This document shows, piece after piece, positions 7,770-18,100 of a stretch of 64,000 nucleotides of DNA. Source of the DNA: Salinibius halmophilus (GTDB lineage Bacteria > Pseudomonadota > Gammaproteobacteria > Pseudomonadales > Natronospirillaceae); assembly GCF_003577475.1 (NCBI RefSeq), contig NZ_QPEP01000001.1, positions 1-64,000 on the forward strand. The letters run 5' to 3'. The notes beneath the pieces are model-generated. The model worked only from the letters and a program-made list of their open reading frames with translations, searched no databases and had not been told where the DNA came from. Numbering within the stretch: the first letter of the stretch is position 1; each line of letters starts with the position of its first letter. The position numbers and the translations under genes are program-made.

Positions 7770-9467
7770 TTAGAGTACCGGCTTGGTGCCGTCTTGGCTT
7801 TGCCAATGCCAGGTTTCATAACTTGGCATCACCACAGCGGTGGTTTTAACAAACTCGGTGACGCTAACGAACCCACAGAAGAACTTGTGCATCACGGAGG
7901 CAAATAGGTGCGCATCAGCCATAGAAGAAAAACCTGTCTCTTCAAGCTTAATAGTGACGTTCACACCGTGCGATAGCACGCCACGGCGAAACTGACTGAC
8001 CGGCTCTGCCTGAATATCCAGCAGCGCATCAATGCGATTACTGTTGTCGTGTGACTGTGTCCAGTCGAACAAACTGAGTAGATGCTTGAGGTTGTTGACA
8101 TCACTTAACTGGTTAAGGCTTAGGTTGAGCAACGACACCAATTGCCAGCGAATATCATGGTGCTGTGGCGTCGTTAAGCTTTGGCTTGGCCGTGTTATGT
8201 TGCGCACTTTAATATCGCGTGGCACATCTGGGCCTGCTTTGGCAATGCCGTGTACATCTAGGTACTGGCGTGGGTATTGGTCGTTAGTAATTAAAATATC
8301 GGTGCTAATCGACTCCTGCCCCATGCGTCCACCACGGTCTAGCGCTACCAGCGCACGGCGCTTACTTGGTGCTACGGCACGATGGCGTTCTTCATAGGTT
8401 GGGTCGTTAGCTTTGCGCACACGCTTAGCAAACAATGGTGAGTATTCACGAACCTCACCGGTATGCAAATCTCGACCGGTAACGCCCTCTACTCGATACA
8501 CCGAGCTGTACGACGATTTGCTGCCGTCTACTTTAATGGTGTACTCATCTTTACTGCCATCTACTACCAGCGGCACGGCTGAGTCTTTTATCAGGTTGAC
8601 AGCTGGCGTACAGTGCAAAGCAACTGAGCGCTTACTTACGCGGTGATCAGCTGGCAATTTAACCGGGGTAACTATTTCGATGCTAATTTGATTGGTATCT
8701 GGCGCAATACGTTGGCAATCAAGCCCTTTTAGGGCAACAAACATAAAACGGCCGCGCGCGCAGAAGTAGTCGTGAATCAAACTAAGGGCCGTTTGTGAGC
8801 GACCATAATTTGGTAGCAAGCCGTCTCTACCTTCGGCGTAGTGATCAACCACTTCCAGCGCTTGGCCGTTAATGCCGGCTTCTTGGCAGCTTTCAGCACT
8901 TAACAGCGCATGGCGCAGTGCCAGTACCAATGGCCAATCGCCATTTAGATAAATAGGTAAGGTGCTCAGCTGCATATCGGCCCAGCTAGCACCATTGTGC
9001 TTGCCAAGGGTTAGGCGCAGTACACTCACACCATTGCGCTCTTCGGCAGTGAAGTCGTCTATGCGCAGCGGTTGCACTTTTACCAGTTGGCGAGTGGCAT
9101 ATTGAATTTCAGCACGTTCGGGGCCTACGTTGAACGCCCCTACTTTTTCACCAGCGGCTACGGTTACTACGTCGCTGTGAAAATCGGATGGAAAAAACTC
9201 AACTATGGTTGTGCTGGGATATGGTCGATACAGCGACGGACATACTTGGTCGAGTAGCGCCTGGGAAATTTCTGGTACGCGCTCGTCCATACGCTGGCGC
9301 ATTTGGGCCGATAAAAACGCCATGCCCTCTAGCAAACGCTCTACATAAGGGTCGCGGTCGCGAACCGTATTTAGGTTCAGCATTTTTGCTTGGTCAGGAT
9401 AGGCTTCAGCGAACTCCTGTGCTGCCTCCTGCAAAGCCCGCATTTCCGCTTCAAAATACTCGCGCAT
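7770..9467 (-). CDS. tssF: T6SS baseplate protein TssF
   Basis: This 565-residue baseplate subunit forms the wedge with TssG and TssE. The N-terminus (YFEAEMRALQEAAQEFAEAY, then DPYVERLLEGMAFLSAQMRQ) is the conserved TssF signature, and VCPSLYRPYPS follows near residue 75-85. The start ATG at 9467 overlaps the tssE stop by one base (TAATG), implying translational coupling. Length is close to the usual ~590. Confidence 0.97.
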   Translation of the reverse strand: MREYFEAEMRALQEAAQEFAEAYPDQAKMLNLNTVRDRDPYVERLLEGMAFLSAQMRQRMDERVPEISQALLDQVCPSLYRPYPSTTIVEFFPSDFHSDVVTVAAGEKVGAFNVGPERAEIQYATRQLVKVQPLRIDDFTAEERNGVSVLRLTLGKHNGASWADMQLSTLPIYLNGDWPLVLALRHALLSAESCQEAGINGQALEVVDHYAEGRDGLLPNYGRSQTALSLIHDYFCARGRFMFVALKGLDCQRIAPDTNQISIEIVTPVKLPADHRVSKRSVALHCTPAVNLIKDSAVPLVVDGSKDEYTIKVDGSKSSYSSVYRVEGVTGRDLHTGEVREYSPLFAKRVRKANDPTYEERHRAVAPSKRRALVALDRGGRMGQESISTDILITNDQYPRQYLDVHGIAKAGPDVPRDIKVRNITRPSQSLTTPQHHDIRWQLVSLLNLSLNQLSDVNNLKHLLSLFDWTQSHDNSNRIDALLDIQAEPVSQFRRGVLSHGVNVTIKLEETGFSSMADAHLFASVMHKFFCGFVSVTEFVKTTAVVMPSYETWHWQSQDGTKPVL

Positions 9468-9889
9468 TAGCCACCGTTCAACTGCGTCAGCGTTGCTTCG
9501 CCACTTGAGCGAAACAAGGTTTGAAATCTAATTCTGCCAGCCCCAATAATCTCGCCACTAATTTCTAAGCGCACAACACAGCGCTGCAGATCACGAGGTT
9601 TAGGCAGTACGCGCACATGCTTTAGCCGAGGTTCATATTTTTCGATGGTTTGCTTAACAATGTAAGCCATATCACGCTCGGAATAAGGCAGTGCTTGGTA
9701 AAACTTATTTACATCTGGAATGCCATAGTCTGGCAAGTGTTGAAGTACGTCTTGGCGAGCGTTTAACAGGCGCAACAAATGACTACGAACGCTTTTCAGC
9801 ACCGCTTCGTTACTGCTGTATTCCGACACATCATCACCGTCGGCATAGGAGCCTGTTAGGGTATCAAAAATGGTATGCATAACTGCCAA
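9467..9889 (-). CDS. tssE: T6SS baseplate protein TssE (gp25-like)
   Basis: This 140-residue gp25/lysozyme-like baseplate protein lies at the start of the sheath. It has the conserved N-terminal SVRSHLLRLLNAR, the YGIPDV loop, and the IEKYEPRLKHVRV block around residues 85-100 that defines the gp25 family. It follows hcp after about 95 nt containing a hairpin and precedes tssF with a TAATG overlap. Confidence 0.95.
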   Translation of the reverse strand: MAVMHTIFDTLTGSYADGDDVSEYSSNEAVLKSVRSHLLRLLNARQDVLQHLPDYGIPDVNKFYQALPYSERDMAYIVKQTIEKYEPRLKHVRVLPKPRDLQRCVVRLEISGEIIGAGRIRFQTLFRSSGEATLTQLNGG

Positions 9890-9941
9890 ATTTCACCAAC
9901 TGCTTGCAACATCCTTACTTTGTTACAGTAAGGTTCCATAA

Positions 9942-9962
9942 AGAGCCGCGCTAGGCGGCTCT
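9942..9962 (-). terminator. Stem-loop after hcp (partial terminator or processing site)
   Basis: An 8-bp GC-rich stem (AGAGCCGC / GCGGCTCT) with a 5-nt loop lies 23 nt downstream of the hcp stop. On the minus strand it is followed by only a weak U stretch (TTTATGG). It may cause partial termination or protect the hcp 3' end, allowing more hcp than tssE mRNA. The effect is inferred, not shown. Confidence 0.6.
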
Positions 9963-9984
9963 ATCTAGTTGATAGACGCTAAAA

Positions 9985-10470
9985 TTAGCGGCCTTCAACC
10001 CACGAGTCAGAGAACTCGATGTTGCCGTCTAGGTATGTCCAAGTGATCTTCTTGTAACGCAGAGCAACAACTTCCAAGTGCGGGTAGCGCTCTTTGTCGA
10101 TGTCTTTCACGTTGGCCATAGTAGGGCTCACAGAAGTGATCTTCACACCTTCTAGCGTATGACGGAAGTACTCAACTTCAGTACCAGTGTCGTCAATTTT
10201 GTACCAGCTTAGGTCTAGCTTAGTTAGCGTCTGACCGTTGCTGCACGCTTTGTATAGGTATGGGCTTGAAGAATCAAACGCCTTGGTGATAACGAATGGC
10301 TCGTGCTTACGAGTACCCGTTAGTTCACCAGTGTCGTTGTCGGTTGGAATACGCAGCTGGTGGTCAAATGCTAGTACTTCAATAGTACCTTCACGACCGG
10401 CTACTGTTACCGAACCAGTTACTTCATTACCTTGATCATCCGTAAGTGTCATATAGGCAGGGATTGCCAT
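9985..10470 (-). CDS. hcp: T6SS inner-tube protein Hcp (TssD)
   Basis: This 161-residue Hcp family protein forms hexameric rings that stack into the expelled tube and can chaperone effectors. The N-terminus MAIPAYMTL, the block VLAFDHQLRIPTD, the segment KHEPFVITKAFD and the end KKITWTYLDGNIEFSDSW match the Hcp1-type family over its full length. GGAGAAATGAGTT precedes the ATG. It is separated from tssC by 129 nt and from tssE by 95 nt, both with hairpins, unlike the tightly packed rest of the operon, which fits separate control of its amount. Confidence 0.97.
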   Translation of the reverse strand: MAIPAYMTLTDDQGNEVTGSVTVAGREGTIEVLAFDHQLRIPTDNDTGELTGTRKHEPFVITKAFDSSSPYLYKACSNGQTLTKLDLSWYKIDDTGTEVEYFRHTLEGVKITSVSPTMANVKDIDKERYPHLEVVALRYKKITWTYLDGNIEFSDSWVEGR

Positions 10471-10520
10471 AACTCATTTCTCCATTTTGAGTTTCTGATT
10501 TATTGGTGTGCACTTCAGTG

Positions 10521-10564
10521 TTTCTCAAATCAGCCAGCGAACTGGCTGATTACACCTTGAGAAA
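10521..10564 (-). promoter_or_regulatory. Two-tier stem-loop with UUCG loop upstream of hcp
   Basis: A perfect 10-bp stem (AATCAGCCAG at 10528-10537, complement at 10542-10551) has the loop CGAA on the plus strand, so UUCG in the minus-strand mRNA. An outer 8-bp stem (TTTCTCAA at 10521-10528, TTGAGAAA at 10557-10564) adds a second tier. It lies between the tssC stop and hcp. It could be an RNA processing or stabilising element, or an attenuator after tssC. No strong U-run follows. Confidence 0.65.
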
Positions 10565-10599
10565 ATGTTTACTAAGCAAAACAGCTGCTTAGCAAGATA

Positions 10600-12120
10600 T
10601 TAAGATTCTGGCATCTGCGAAACGAGCGACAAGCGCACATCTACGCCTTCCACTTGGAAGTGCGGCTGTACGTACATGCGCACGCTGTAGAAACCAGGGT
10701 TTGCTTCGTTTTCAACCACTTCAACCGCGGCATCGCGCAATGGGTGCGAGGCAGCCAGTTCAGGGTCTGGGTTGTTCATTTTGGTTACTAGCGTTTGCAA
10801 CCAAGTATTCAACTCGTCTTCTAAGTCTTTGCGCGACTTCAGCGAGCCGATGTTTTCACGCTGCAACACTTTCAAATAATGTGTAATGCGTGATACCAAG
10901 AAGATGTATGGTAAACGCGAGTTGATACGGGCATTGGCGGTGGCCGCTGGCTGGTCATACTCGGTTGGCTTCTGTGTTGAGTTAGCCGAGAAGAAACAGG
11001 CGTAATCACTGTTCTTGTAGTAACTCAACGGAATGAAACCATGGTCGGCAAATTCCAGTTCTTTGGTCTCTGAAATCAGTACTTCGGTAGGAATCTTAGT
11101 TTCCTGACCCTTGCCCGATTCGTAGAAGTGGATCGGTAGCTCTTCTAGCTTACCACCTGCTTCAGGGCCACGGATGTTAACGGTCCAACCGTGTTTCTTG
11201 AAGCTGCGCGCCATGTTGGCGGCAAAAGCGAATGACGAGTTACCCCATAGGTACTTCTCGTGGTCTTCACCGGTTACAGCTTCTTCGTAGTTGAACGAAC
11301 GCACTGGGTTCGACTCACCATATGGAAGACGCAGCATAAAGCGTGGGAATACTAAGCCTACGTAGCGTGAGTCTTCTGTTTCACGGAAACCTTTCCAGCG
11401 AATGTACTCGGCACGTTCCATGTAGCTTTCCAAATCTTGAATCTTTGGAATATCTTCTACGGTATCTTTGCCGAAGAACTTCGGCCCAATAGCACCGATA
11501 AATGGGCAATGTGCGGCAGCCGATACTTTCGAGAACGAAGACATCAAGGCAACATCGGGTGCTGAACTGTCGAAGTCGTAGTTAGAAACAATCGCCGAAA
11601 TTGGCTCACCACCTGGTGTATCGTATTCACGCGTATAAACGTGATCATACAAACCAGATTGTGTGATATCGGGCGCTTCTTCGAAGTCTTCGCGCACGTC
11701 TTCTTTGGTTGCGTCGATCATCTCAATGCGAATGTTCGATTTGAAATCGGTTCGATCGACTAAGAACTTCAACCCACGCCAAGCAGATTCAATCTTCTGG
11801 AATTTTTCGTGATGTAGTACTTCGTCTAATTGCGCCGAGATCGTTTGATCTAAGCGGCTGATGTACTCATCTAACAGCGTTTTGTCGATGCGCTCAATTT
11901 GCTGACCCGACTCCAGGGCGATATCGAAGAACACCTGCAATGCTGCAGTGATACGCTGGTTTGAGGCCATATCAGCCATGTTGCCAGAGTCTTTAAAGTG
12001 GTCGATGGTAACCTTGTCGCCCACTGGCGCCATGTCTACGATGCCACACAGGCGCTCATAAACACTGCCTTCTGTGGCTTCCGTGGTGGCCGCGGCTTGT
12101 GATGCAGCTTCTTGCGTCAT
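10600..12120 (-). CDS. tssC: T6SS sheath large subunit TssC (VipB)
   Basis: This 506-residue large sheath protein polymerises with TssB into the contractile sheath. It shows the family blocks HHEKFQKIESAWRGLKFLV (about 103-121), the central SAAAHCPFIGAIGPKFFG, and the C-terminal RITHYLKVLQRENIGS followed by the conserved PGFYSVRMYVQPHFQVEGV. Length matches the usual ~490-500. The start overlaps the tssB stop by one base (TAATG). Confidence 0.97.
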   Translation of the reverse strand: MTQEAASQAAATTEATEGSVYERLCGIVDMAPVGDKVTIDHFKDSGNMADMASNQRITAALQVFFDIALESGQQIERIDKTLLDEYISRLDQTISAQLDEVLHHEKFQKIESAWRGLKFLVDRTDFKSNIRIEMIDATKEDVREDFEEAPDITQSGLYDHVYTREYDTPGGEPISAIVSNYDFDSSAPDVALMSSFSKVSAAAHCPFIGAIGPKFFGKDTVEDIPKIQDLESYMERAEYIRWKGFRETEDSRYVGLVFPRFMLRLPYGESNPVRSFNYEEAVTGEDHEKYLWGNSSFAFAANMARSFKKHGWTVNIRGPEAGGKLEELPIHFYESGKGQETKIPTEVLISETKELEFADHGFIPLSYYKNSDYACFFSANSTQKPTEYDQPAATANARINSRLPYIFLVSRITHYLKVLQRENIGSLKSRKDLEDELNTWLQTLVTKMNNPDPELAASHPLRDAAVEVVENEANPGFYSVRMYVQPHFQVEGVDVRLSLVSQMPES

Positions 12121-12665
12121 TATGCATCTCCCTCTTTCGCTTCTTTAGCCTCAGGCTCGTTCGCACCGCCGGCTTCAATCTCTACTAGGTTTTTCAGCTC
12201 TTCTTTTAGCGCACCCAAATCTTGGTCACTGCGCAGAATGCGTTCAACTTCTTTGCGGAAAGAGCCGTTATCCAATAGGTTCGACTTCAAATCCTTCAAC
12301 AGGTTGCGCATGCCAAGTAGGGCAGCCAACTCTGGAATCTGATGCGCCACTTGCTCTGGGTGCATCGATTTAAAGTCTTTAAACTGCAAATTTACCTTGA
12401 TGTCGCCACCGTCTTCACGGATACGGTTTGGCACAGAGTATTGCGCTTCTGGCGCTAAATCTGCCATCACTTTTTCAAGGTTATTTGCATTAATGTTAAT
12501 GCGTTCACGCTCAGCGATTTCGCCTTCGGTTTTGCCGTTACTGAAGTCGCCCATTACCAACATTTTCATTGGTAATTCTTTTTTCTTCTTAGCACCGCCT
12601 GTTTCTAGGTCCAGTGCAATGTTCACGCGGGCGCGTGGGATTTCATTCTGGAAGCTGTCACCCAT
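12120..12665 (-). CDS. tssB: T6SS sheath small subunit TssB (VipA)
   Basis: At 181 residues this is the small sheath subunit. It has the typical N-terminus with NEIPRARVNIALDLETGG, the MLVMGDFS strand, and RININANNLEKVMADLAPE (about 53-71). The C-terminal tail is acidic and Ala/Glu-rich. It pairs with TssC, whose start overlaps its stop. It begins 21 nt after tssA. Confidence 0.97.
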   Translation of the reverse strand: MGDSFQNEIPRARVNIALDLETGGAKKKKELPMKMLVMGDFSNGKTEGEIAERERININANNLEKVMADLAPEAQYSVPNRIREDGGDIKVNLQFKDFKSMHPEQVAHQIPELAALLGMRNLLKDLKSNLLDNGSFRKEVERILRSDQDLGALKEELKNLVEIEAGGANEPEAKEAKEGDA

Positions 12666-12686
12666 GACCGAACTCCTTAGTAGTTG

Positions 12687-14222
12687 TTATAACCACTCAA
12701 CCGCTTTTGCGATATCTGTGGCACATAGTTGCGCACGGAGCGCCTCGAGACGTTTATTGATAACGACTTTTTGCTCGCCATCGTCTGTATCAGACAAACG
12801 GTCTTGCAGAACGCGGTACCCGTAACGCCACACTTGCATGGCAAAGTCAGGGTCTACCACTGCCAGATTAAGTCTGGCGACTTCATCGGCCAGGCGGTCG
12901 AGCATCGGCTCGGCCAATTGGCTGCGATCACTTTCAATGCACAATTGCGCTTGGCAGAGCTGACGTTTTAGACGCTCGCCTTCATGCGCCGTTGGCTGCT
13001 CGTTTAACCAACGCAGTGCAACACTCAAACTGTCGCTGGCTTTTAGTTCTCGCGCCTGGTTCAGCCATTCTTTGCTGACATCCACCGCCGCGCCAGAATC
13101 ACCTGCCTCTTCGGTCAGTTGATCTAACCACGCTCGGGTTGTGGCATCTACGAACGGGTCGCCATTATCAAACGACATTTGAGTTATTTTTGGTAACCGT
13201 GCGACGAGCGTTTTAACTGCGCTCTCAACGGCAAATGCTGCGTCTTTTTGGCCAGACTTTTTCGCCGCTTCACAGGCGTGAAACTGAATATCGATCAAAA
13301 AAATGCCACCCGGCTCAAAAAACATGTCTTCGCAGGCCAATAGGGCGTCTTGCCACTGCTCGTTATCCATGTGCAGTTTAATCTTGTTCAAACTGGCTTC
13401 ACGTGGCGCTGGCACCCTGGTTTTGCCGTTCTCGTTCGGTGGCAGTTTTAGGTCGGCCCATAGGTAACCACGGGCAACACTAATCATGGTGGCAAAACGG
13501 TTTTCACTGCGAAAATGCGCCAATAAGTTCTTCACAGATGCCGTCAGCTCTGCTTTTGAACCTATGCTCGAGCTCACAGGCGCAGCACTTGCTGGTGCGC
13601 TTGGTGCCGGGGCTGGCTTAGGTGCTGCTGGTGGCGCGGCGGCTGGCTTTTCAACCACTTGTTCTGGCTCTGGCTGATTGCTTTCCACTACCTTCGCTAG
13701 CCACTTTTCAAAATCTGGCCATTTAAATGGTGTGTCTGGGTCTACAAAGTGCTGGGCAACTTTGGCGAACTGCTCCCAAGTATGCTGGGCCTGCGCTGCT
13801 TGTTCGCCACTGGGTGCATTGCCAGCCCGCTCAGCAAAGGTAAGAATTTTAGGTGACCGCAGCCACTCTATGGCCGACTTGCGAAACTTTGGCTTCGCTG
13901 GCTGTAAATCATCGCCAAAACGCTCAAACAGCTCAACAATCACGTACATGCTTTCAATTAAGCCGCTATAGCCTTCTAACTTGGCTAACCCGAGCGCTAG
14001 GTAGGTAGCAACACGAATATCTTTGGCTTCTTCAGCCAGAATTTCGCGAGCGGTGGTCACGATTAAATCAAAATCGACGTCTTCGGTTTTCTGAACTTCT
14101 TGTTTCAGGCGGTCAAACCGGTCGGAATAGCGCGGGTCTTCACCTGCACCGCCATCGATGGGTTCAAAAACGGAATCTGGAAGTGTTTGTAGCGTCCAAC
14201 TAGTCATAGCATCCTTTCCCAA
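12687..14222 (-). CDS. tssA: T6SS cap/baseplate-priming protein TssA
   Basis: This 511-residue TssA has an ImpA-like N domain (SDRFDRLKQEVQKTEDVDFD, then VATYLALGLAKLEGYSGL near 70-90), a Pro/Ala-rich linker around residues 190-225, and a long C-terminal domain with LACEDMFFEPGGIFLIDIQFHACEAAKK. TssA primes baseplate and sheath assembly. The extended C-terminal half points to a VasJ-like TssA rather than the short dodecamer-forming type; the subclass is inferred. Its start lies inside the 3' end of tagF (19-nt overlap). Confidence 0.9.
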   Translation of the reverse strand: MGKDAMTSWTLQTLPDSVFEPIDGGAGEDPRYSDRFDRLKQEVQKTEDVDFDLIVTTAREILAEEAKDIRVATYLALGLAKLEGYSGLIESMYVIVELFERFGDDLQPAKPKFRKSAIEWLRSPKILTFAERAGNAPSGEQAAQAQHTWEQFAKVAQHFVDPDTPFKWPDFEKWLAKVVESNQPEPEQVVEKPAAAPPAAPKPAPAPSAPASAAPVSSSIGSKAELTASVKNLLAHFRSENRFATMISVARGYLWADLKLPPNENGKTRVPAPREASLNKIKLHMDNEQWQDALLACEDMFFEPGGIFLIDIQFHACEAAKKSGQKDAAFAVESAVKTLVARLPKITQMSFDNGDPFVDATTRAWLDQLTEEAGDSGAAVDVSKEWLNQARELKASDSLSVALRWLNEQPTAHEGERLKRQLCQAQLCIESDRSQLAEPMLDRLADEVARLNLAVVDPDFAMQVWRYGYRVLQDRLSDTDDGEQKVVINKRLEALRAQLCATDIAKAVEWL

Positions 14223-15160
14223 GCAATAAGCGCATCGATCAGCGGTGAGTCGAGTTCGTTCAGCAAGGGCTGAATATCCGCTTCATTCCATTCCAGCTCT
14301 TCTGGGGTGAGCCAGTCAGAGTCGGTCGGTGCACTAATGGCCACTAGGTGTGAAACCGTGAGTGGCTTTGTCAGTACGTATAACCTACCAATTTTTTGCT
14401 GGAAATGCCAAACCAAATCAGGTCGAGCGCGACGTTGTGAGAAATAGTTTTGTAAAAGCAATAACCAGAAGCACAGCGACTGGTCGGCTTGCTCACGGTC
14501 TCCCAAGGGCAGCACCATGCCTAAGTAGGCGGCACTTGGGCGGCGAGCTTGTTGCAATAAGGCGTGATACATGGCCAGAAACTGGCCACCATAGTGGCTA
14601 GCATCACCGGTAAGCTGCTCAATCCAGCCGCGCAGTGTTTGCCCATGCAATACATTCATGGCCTCGCGCCGATAGCGCTGAGTTTGCATGACGGTCAACT
14701 TGGCGTCGTTGAGCAACTCAGGTTTCCACAAATCTACCGATTGCTGATTGGTCAGCTGCATCAAGGTTTGCTCGGCCAACTGCGATACTGCTTGATTGGC
14801 AGCGGCAAACAAGGCAGCGGGGTGCCCATAGGTTTCTGGTAGTGCCCAGCGCCCATAAACAACCCAAGGATAATCGCGCCCAGCGGAATCGGCACTGGGG
14901 TAAACAATGGCGACCAAACCCGAGCGGTCTTCTCCACCGGTCATCAGCACGCCAATGGTCGTTGGCTCTCCGCTCACACGCTGGTGCTGTACAAACCATT
15001 CGCGCACCATGCTTTCTAGCGTTTGTGCTTCGCGTATTGGCTCGCCAACGCGAATAAAGTCCGCGTGCGAAGGTAGCTTACCTGTGGCACCTAGCACCAC
15101 AGGGTTTAACACCTTTTCTACTACCTCGTCTTCGCGCTTCCTGCGACTAAACAAACCCAT
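14204..15160 (-). CDS. tagF: T6SS post-translational regulator TagF
   Basis: This 318-residue TagF family protein has the family N-terminal motif GKLPSHADFIRVG near residues 28-40 and DYPWVVYGRWALPE further on. In systems studied elsewhere TagF represses T6SS assembly after translation, by binding Fha or acting alongside the PpkA/PppA pathway. None of those partners is encoded in this window. It starts just after the tssM stop and overlaps tssA, so it is an integral part of the operon. Confidence 0.92.
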   Translation of the reverse strand: MGLFSRRKREDEVVEKVLNPVVLGATGKLPSHADFIRVGEPIREAQTLESMVREWFVQHQRVSGEPTTIGVLMTGGEDRSGLVAIVYPSADSAGRDYPWVVYGRWALPETYGHPAALFAAANQAVSQLAEQTLMQLTNQQSVDLWKPELLNDAKLTVMQTQRYRREAMNVLHGQTLRGWIEQLTGDASHYGGQFLAMYHALLQQARRPSAAYLGMVLPLGDREQADQSLCFWLLLLQNYFSQRRARPDLVWHFQQKIGRLYVLTKPLTVSHLVAISAPTDSDWLTPEELEWNEADIQPLLNELDSPLIDALIAWERML

Positions 15161-15162
15161 GA

Positions 15163-18100
15163 TTAGCTCTCAACTAGTTGTCGAGGCAGCTCAAATCCCG
15201 AAAGCTTTCCTGGGTTTAATATGCTGCCGTCCCGTTCAGCACGTAAGAGGAATGATATTTTATAGCGGTTACCCGCATCCCCTAACGTCCATGTCGCTCT
15301 AAATGTTCTACCACTCACGTAATCTACATCGGCATGGCGTAGCAGGCGTGAGAACGACCAGCTACCCGATTCTTCAATAGACTCCGGCGCCCTGCCAGAT
15401 GTACCACGCGCCATAATTTCCGCACTGCCCATTTCTGGCGACCACTCAAAGGTGCGCCATTCTTGTTGCTCATTGCGGTAGCGGTATTCTTGATTACCTA
15501 TTCGAAGTAAAGACTCACTTACACCCCGTGCTGGTTCAGGGTATATATCTAACTTCATCCCCTGCATGCCATCACTGCTGTACACGGCATTTTTGACATC
15601 TTCGGCTTTGGCAACGGCTGAGAAAAATGCCGGGCTGATCGACACACTACGCCCCAACCATGAGCGTGCTCGCCAGCTACCACCACGCTGTTCCACATAT
15701 GGCGATAAGTCTTGCTCAACAAAGGCCCACAAAGCACCACCGTCGCCGATAAAGGTGTCGATGTCATCAAAGGTAGCGGATGTTGCGCCAGCCGAGAACG
15801 GGAACTTGCCACGCAAGGTGCGGTTGTAGGCACTATAAATTTTATTCTCGTAATCTTGCTGCAGTGAGCGCGCAGCATTGGCAACTATGCCCGACCAAGT
15901 CCGGCGCAGCGGGTCGGTCATTAGTTCTCGCATCATGTCGCGCACAGGGGTTGAGGCTTCATCTAAGCGGTTATTAATGGCAATCCAACCAGCATAAAGC
16001 TGTTTAGAGCTGCCACGGCCCGATAAAATCGCCGAGGCATAGTCTTTTGCTTCTTTATCGGCGTCGGCTGATACCGCAAGAATTTCTAACTCACCAGCTA
16101 GTGCGATTAGCTCGGCGGTGTAGTCGGCCAGCAAGGCACTGCCCGAGGCGTCGTTAGCGGGTGCTAGCAGCTCAAATAGCTCAGAGGCTTGGCTTCTGAA
16201 CGAAGCAATCACTGGCACTTCTGGCACCGCTGATTCGCCTTCTTCATTGCCTTGCGCTTTGTTCGCTAGGTCGGTGAGGCCATTTGACTCTGGTGCCACC
16301 TCACGGATGAGCATGTTTCGCGCCGCTTCATCAAATACGGTTTTTAGCGGCCCTTCTTCACCATCCGACAACGCCTTAATAGAATTTACCGCTTCACTTA
16401 GGTCACGATAATTTGGCGTATCTAGGCCAGCGATAAAGCCGCGCCACTGCTCTACGTAGTCGAAGAAGTATTGCTCTCGTAGTGCACGCTTGAGTTCACT
16501 TTCTTTGCGTGGGTCTATTTCACCCGGGTCGGCCACCGCCGCACCGGTTACCCAGTCGCCACTGGCGGCCATTTTCGCTAGGCTATTGATGCGCCCACGT
16601 ATATAACCATCCCAGGCATCACGTGTGTATGCACCCGTAACAGTATTGTTAGCAATCAGTGCCGAGCGATATTTAGGCTTAAGAATTTTGTTAACTTGAA
16701 TGGCTTCGTAGCGGTCGTCTGCTGTGGCAATTAGCTGCGCGTATAACGACTGCTCATCGGCCTTGGCACGCAAGTTATCTTGAGCCACTGGCACTAAGTC
16801 AGTACTTGCCAACCACACACCTTCGGACTGGCGCTGCGCACGTGGCTCATGAATCTCATCCAGGTAAAGCGCAATCATGTTGCCAAGTTCAGGTAGACGC
16901 TCATCGTAAACGTGCTGAATGTCGTTACCGGCAAACGAGTCAAGCCAAATACGCGCTAACGACTGTGCCACCATATCGCGCTCATAAAACTCGTTATGGC
17001 TAGTGAGCATCAGGTATGTTTGCAGCGTTTCATAGTAGCTTGCGCGCACGGTTGAGCGGTCTACTTCTCCTAGTGCGGCCCACTCTGTGTTGTAGGCTGC
17101 CAAACGGTTTTGCAATGCTGGCGCAATCTGCCCCTCTACGTAGCTGGTGATGGCATCTTGTACCAGTTTTTTCATTGGCTCGGCATGGGTGTCGGTCAGC
17201 TCACTTTGGCCAAGCATTTGTAGCGGCGATAGTGTTTCTACCCGCTGTAAATTTTGAAAGTGGGTGAATAAGCTAGTCAGGGCATCTAAGCGCTGCAGCG
17301 GCGTCGACGTTGTGTCATTAAAGCGCTCAACTAGGTTCTCGGCCTCGGTTGAGTACTCGCTTACCACAGCTTCATTTGAGTTATACACCGTAGTGAGGGT
17401 AACACCAGCAAAGGCAGATACACCCGCCAGAGAGGTAAACAAGCCCAGTTTGGCCCAGCGATGCACACGCTGGCGGCGGCGGTTACCGCGCACGGCTTTT
17501 TTCAATGGCAAAATCACGTCGGCGAATAACCTACCAACGAACATGCCTGATGGCGCATCAACCGGCTTTTCACCACGCGGGTGTTGCTCAAAATGGGTGC
17601 CTGTAGGATCTGATACTTGCGCAATCGTACTCTGCCCAGTGGTACTAGAGGTAAAGTACACCCCAGCAAACCATGGTGTTTCATGGTACGGGTTTACCTT
17701 AAGCAGCTTCTCAAAGAAGAAAGACAAGCGATCTGATGCGGCTTGGAATTGATATGGAAACTGGTGAATGCGCGCGCGTGCTTGCTCGTTGTCGGCCAGC
17801 TCTGCTTTTTGCCAGCGCTGCTCGAACAAACGATCGGTAAGGGCCTGAATGCGCTTGGTTAGCACATCAAACACATTGGTTTTCTTATCTTCGGTTTCAT
17901 CGAGCAAAAACGCACCCCAAGGCTGGCTGCGCTCGGTTTCGCTAAGATCGGCAAAAAACTCAGTGAAACCCTCAATTTGGTCGCATTTAGTCAGCACCAC
18001 GTAGATTGGGAAAAGCACGCCAAGCTCACGTACCACTTCATCGATACGGTTGCGCAAGTTCTTTACATGGTTTTCAACGGCCGCGTCATCCGACAGCAGC

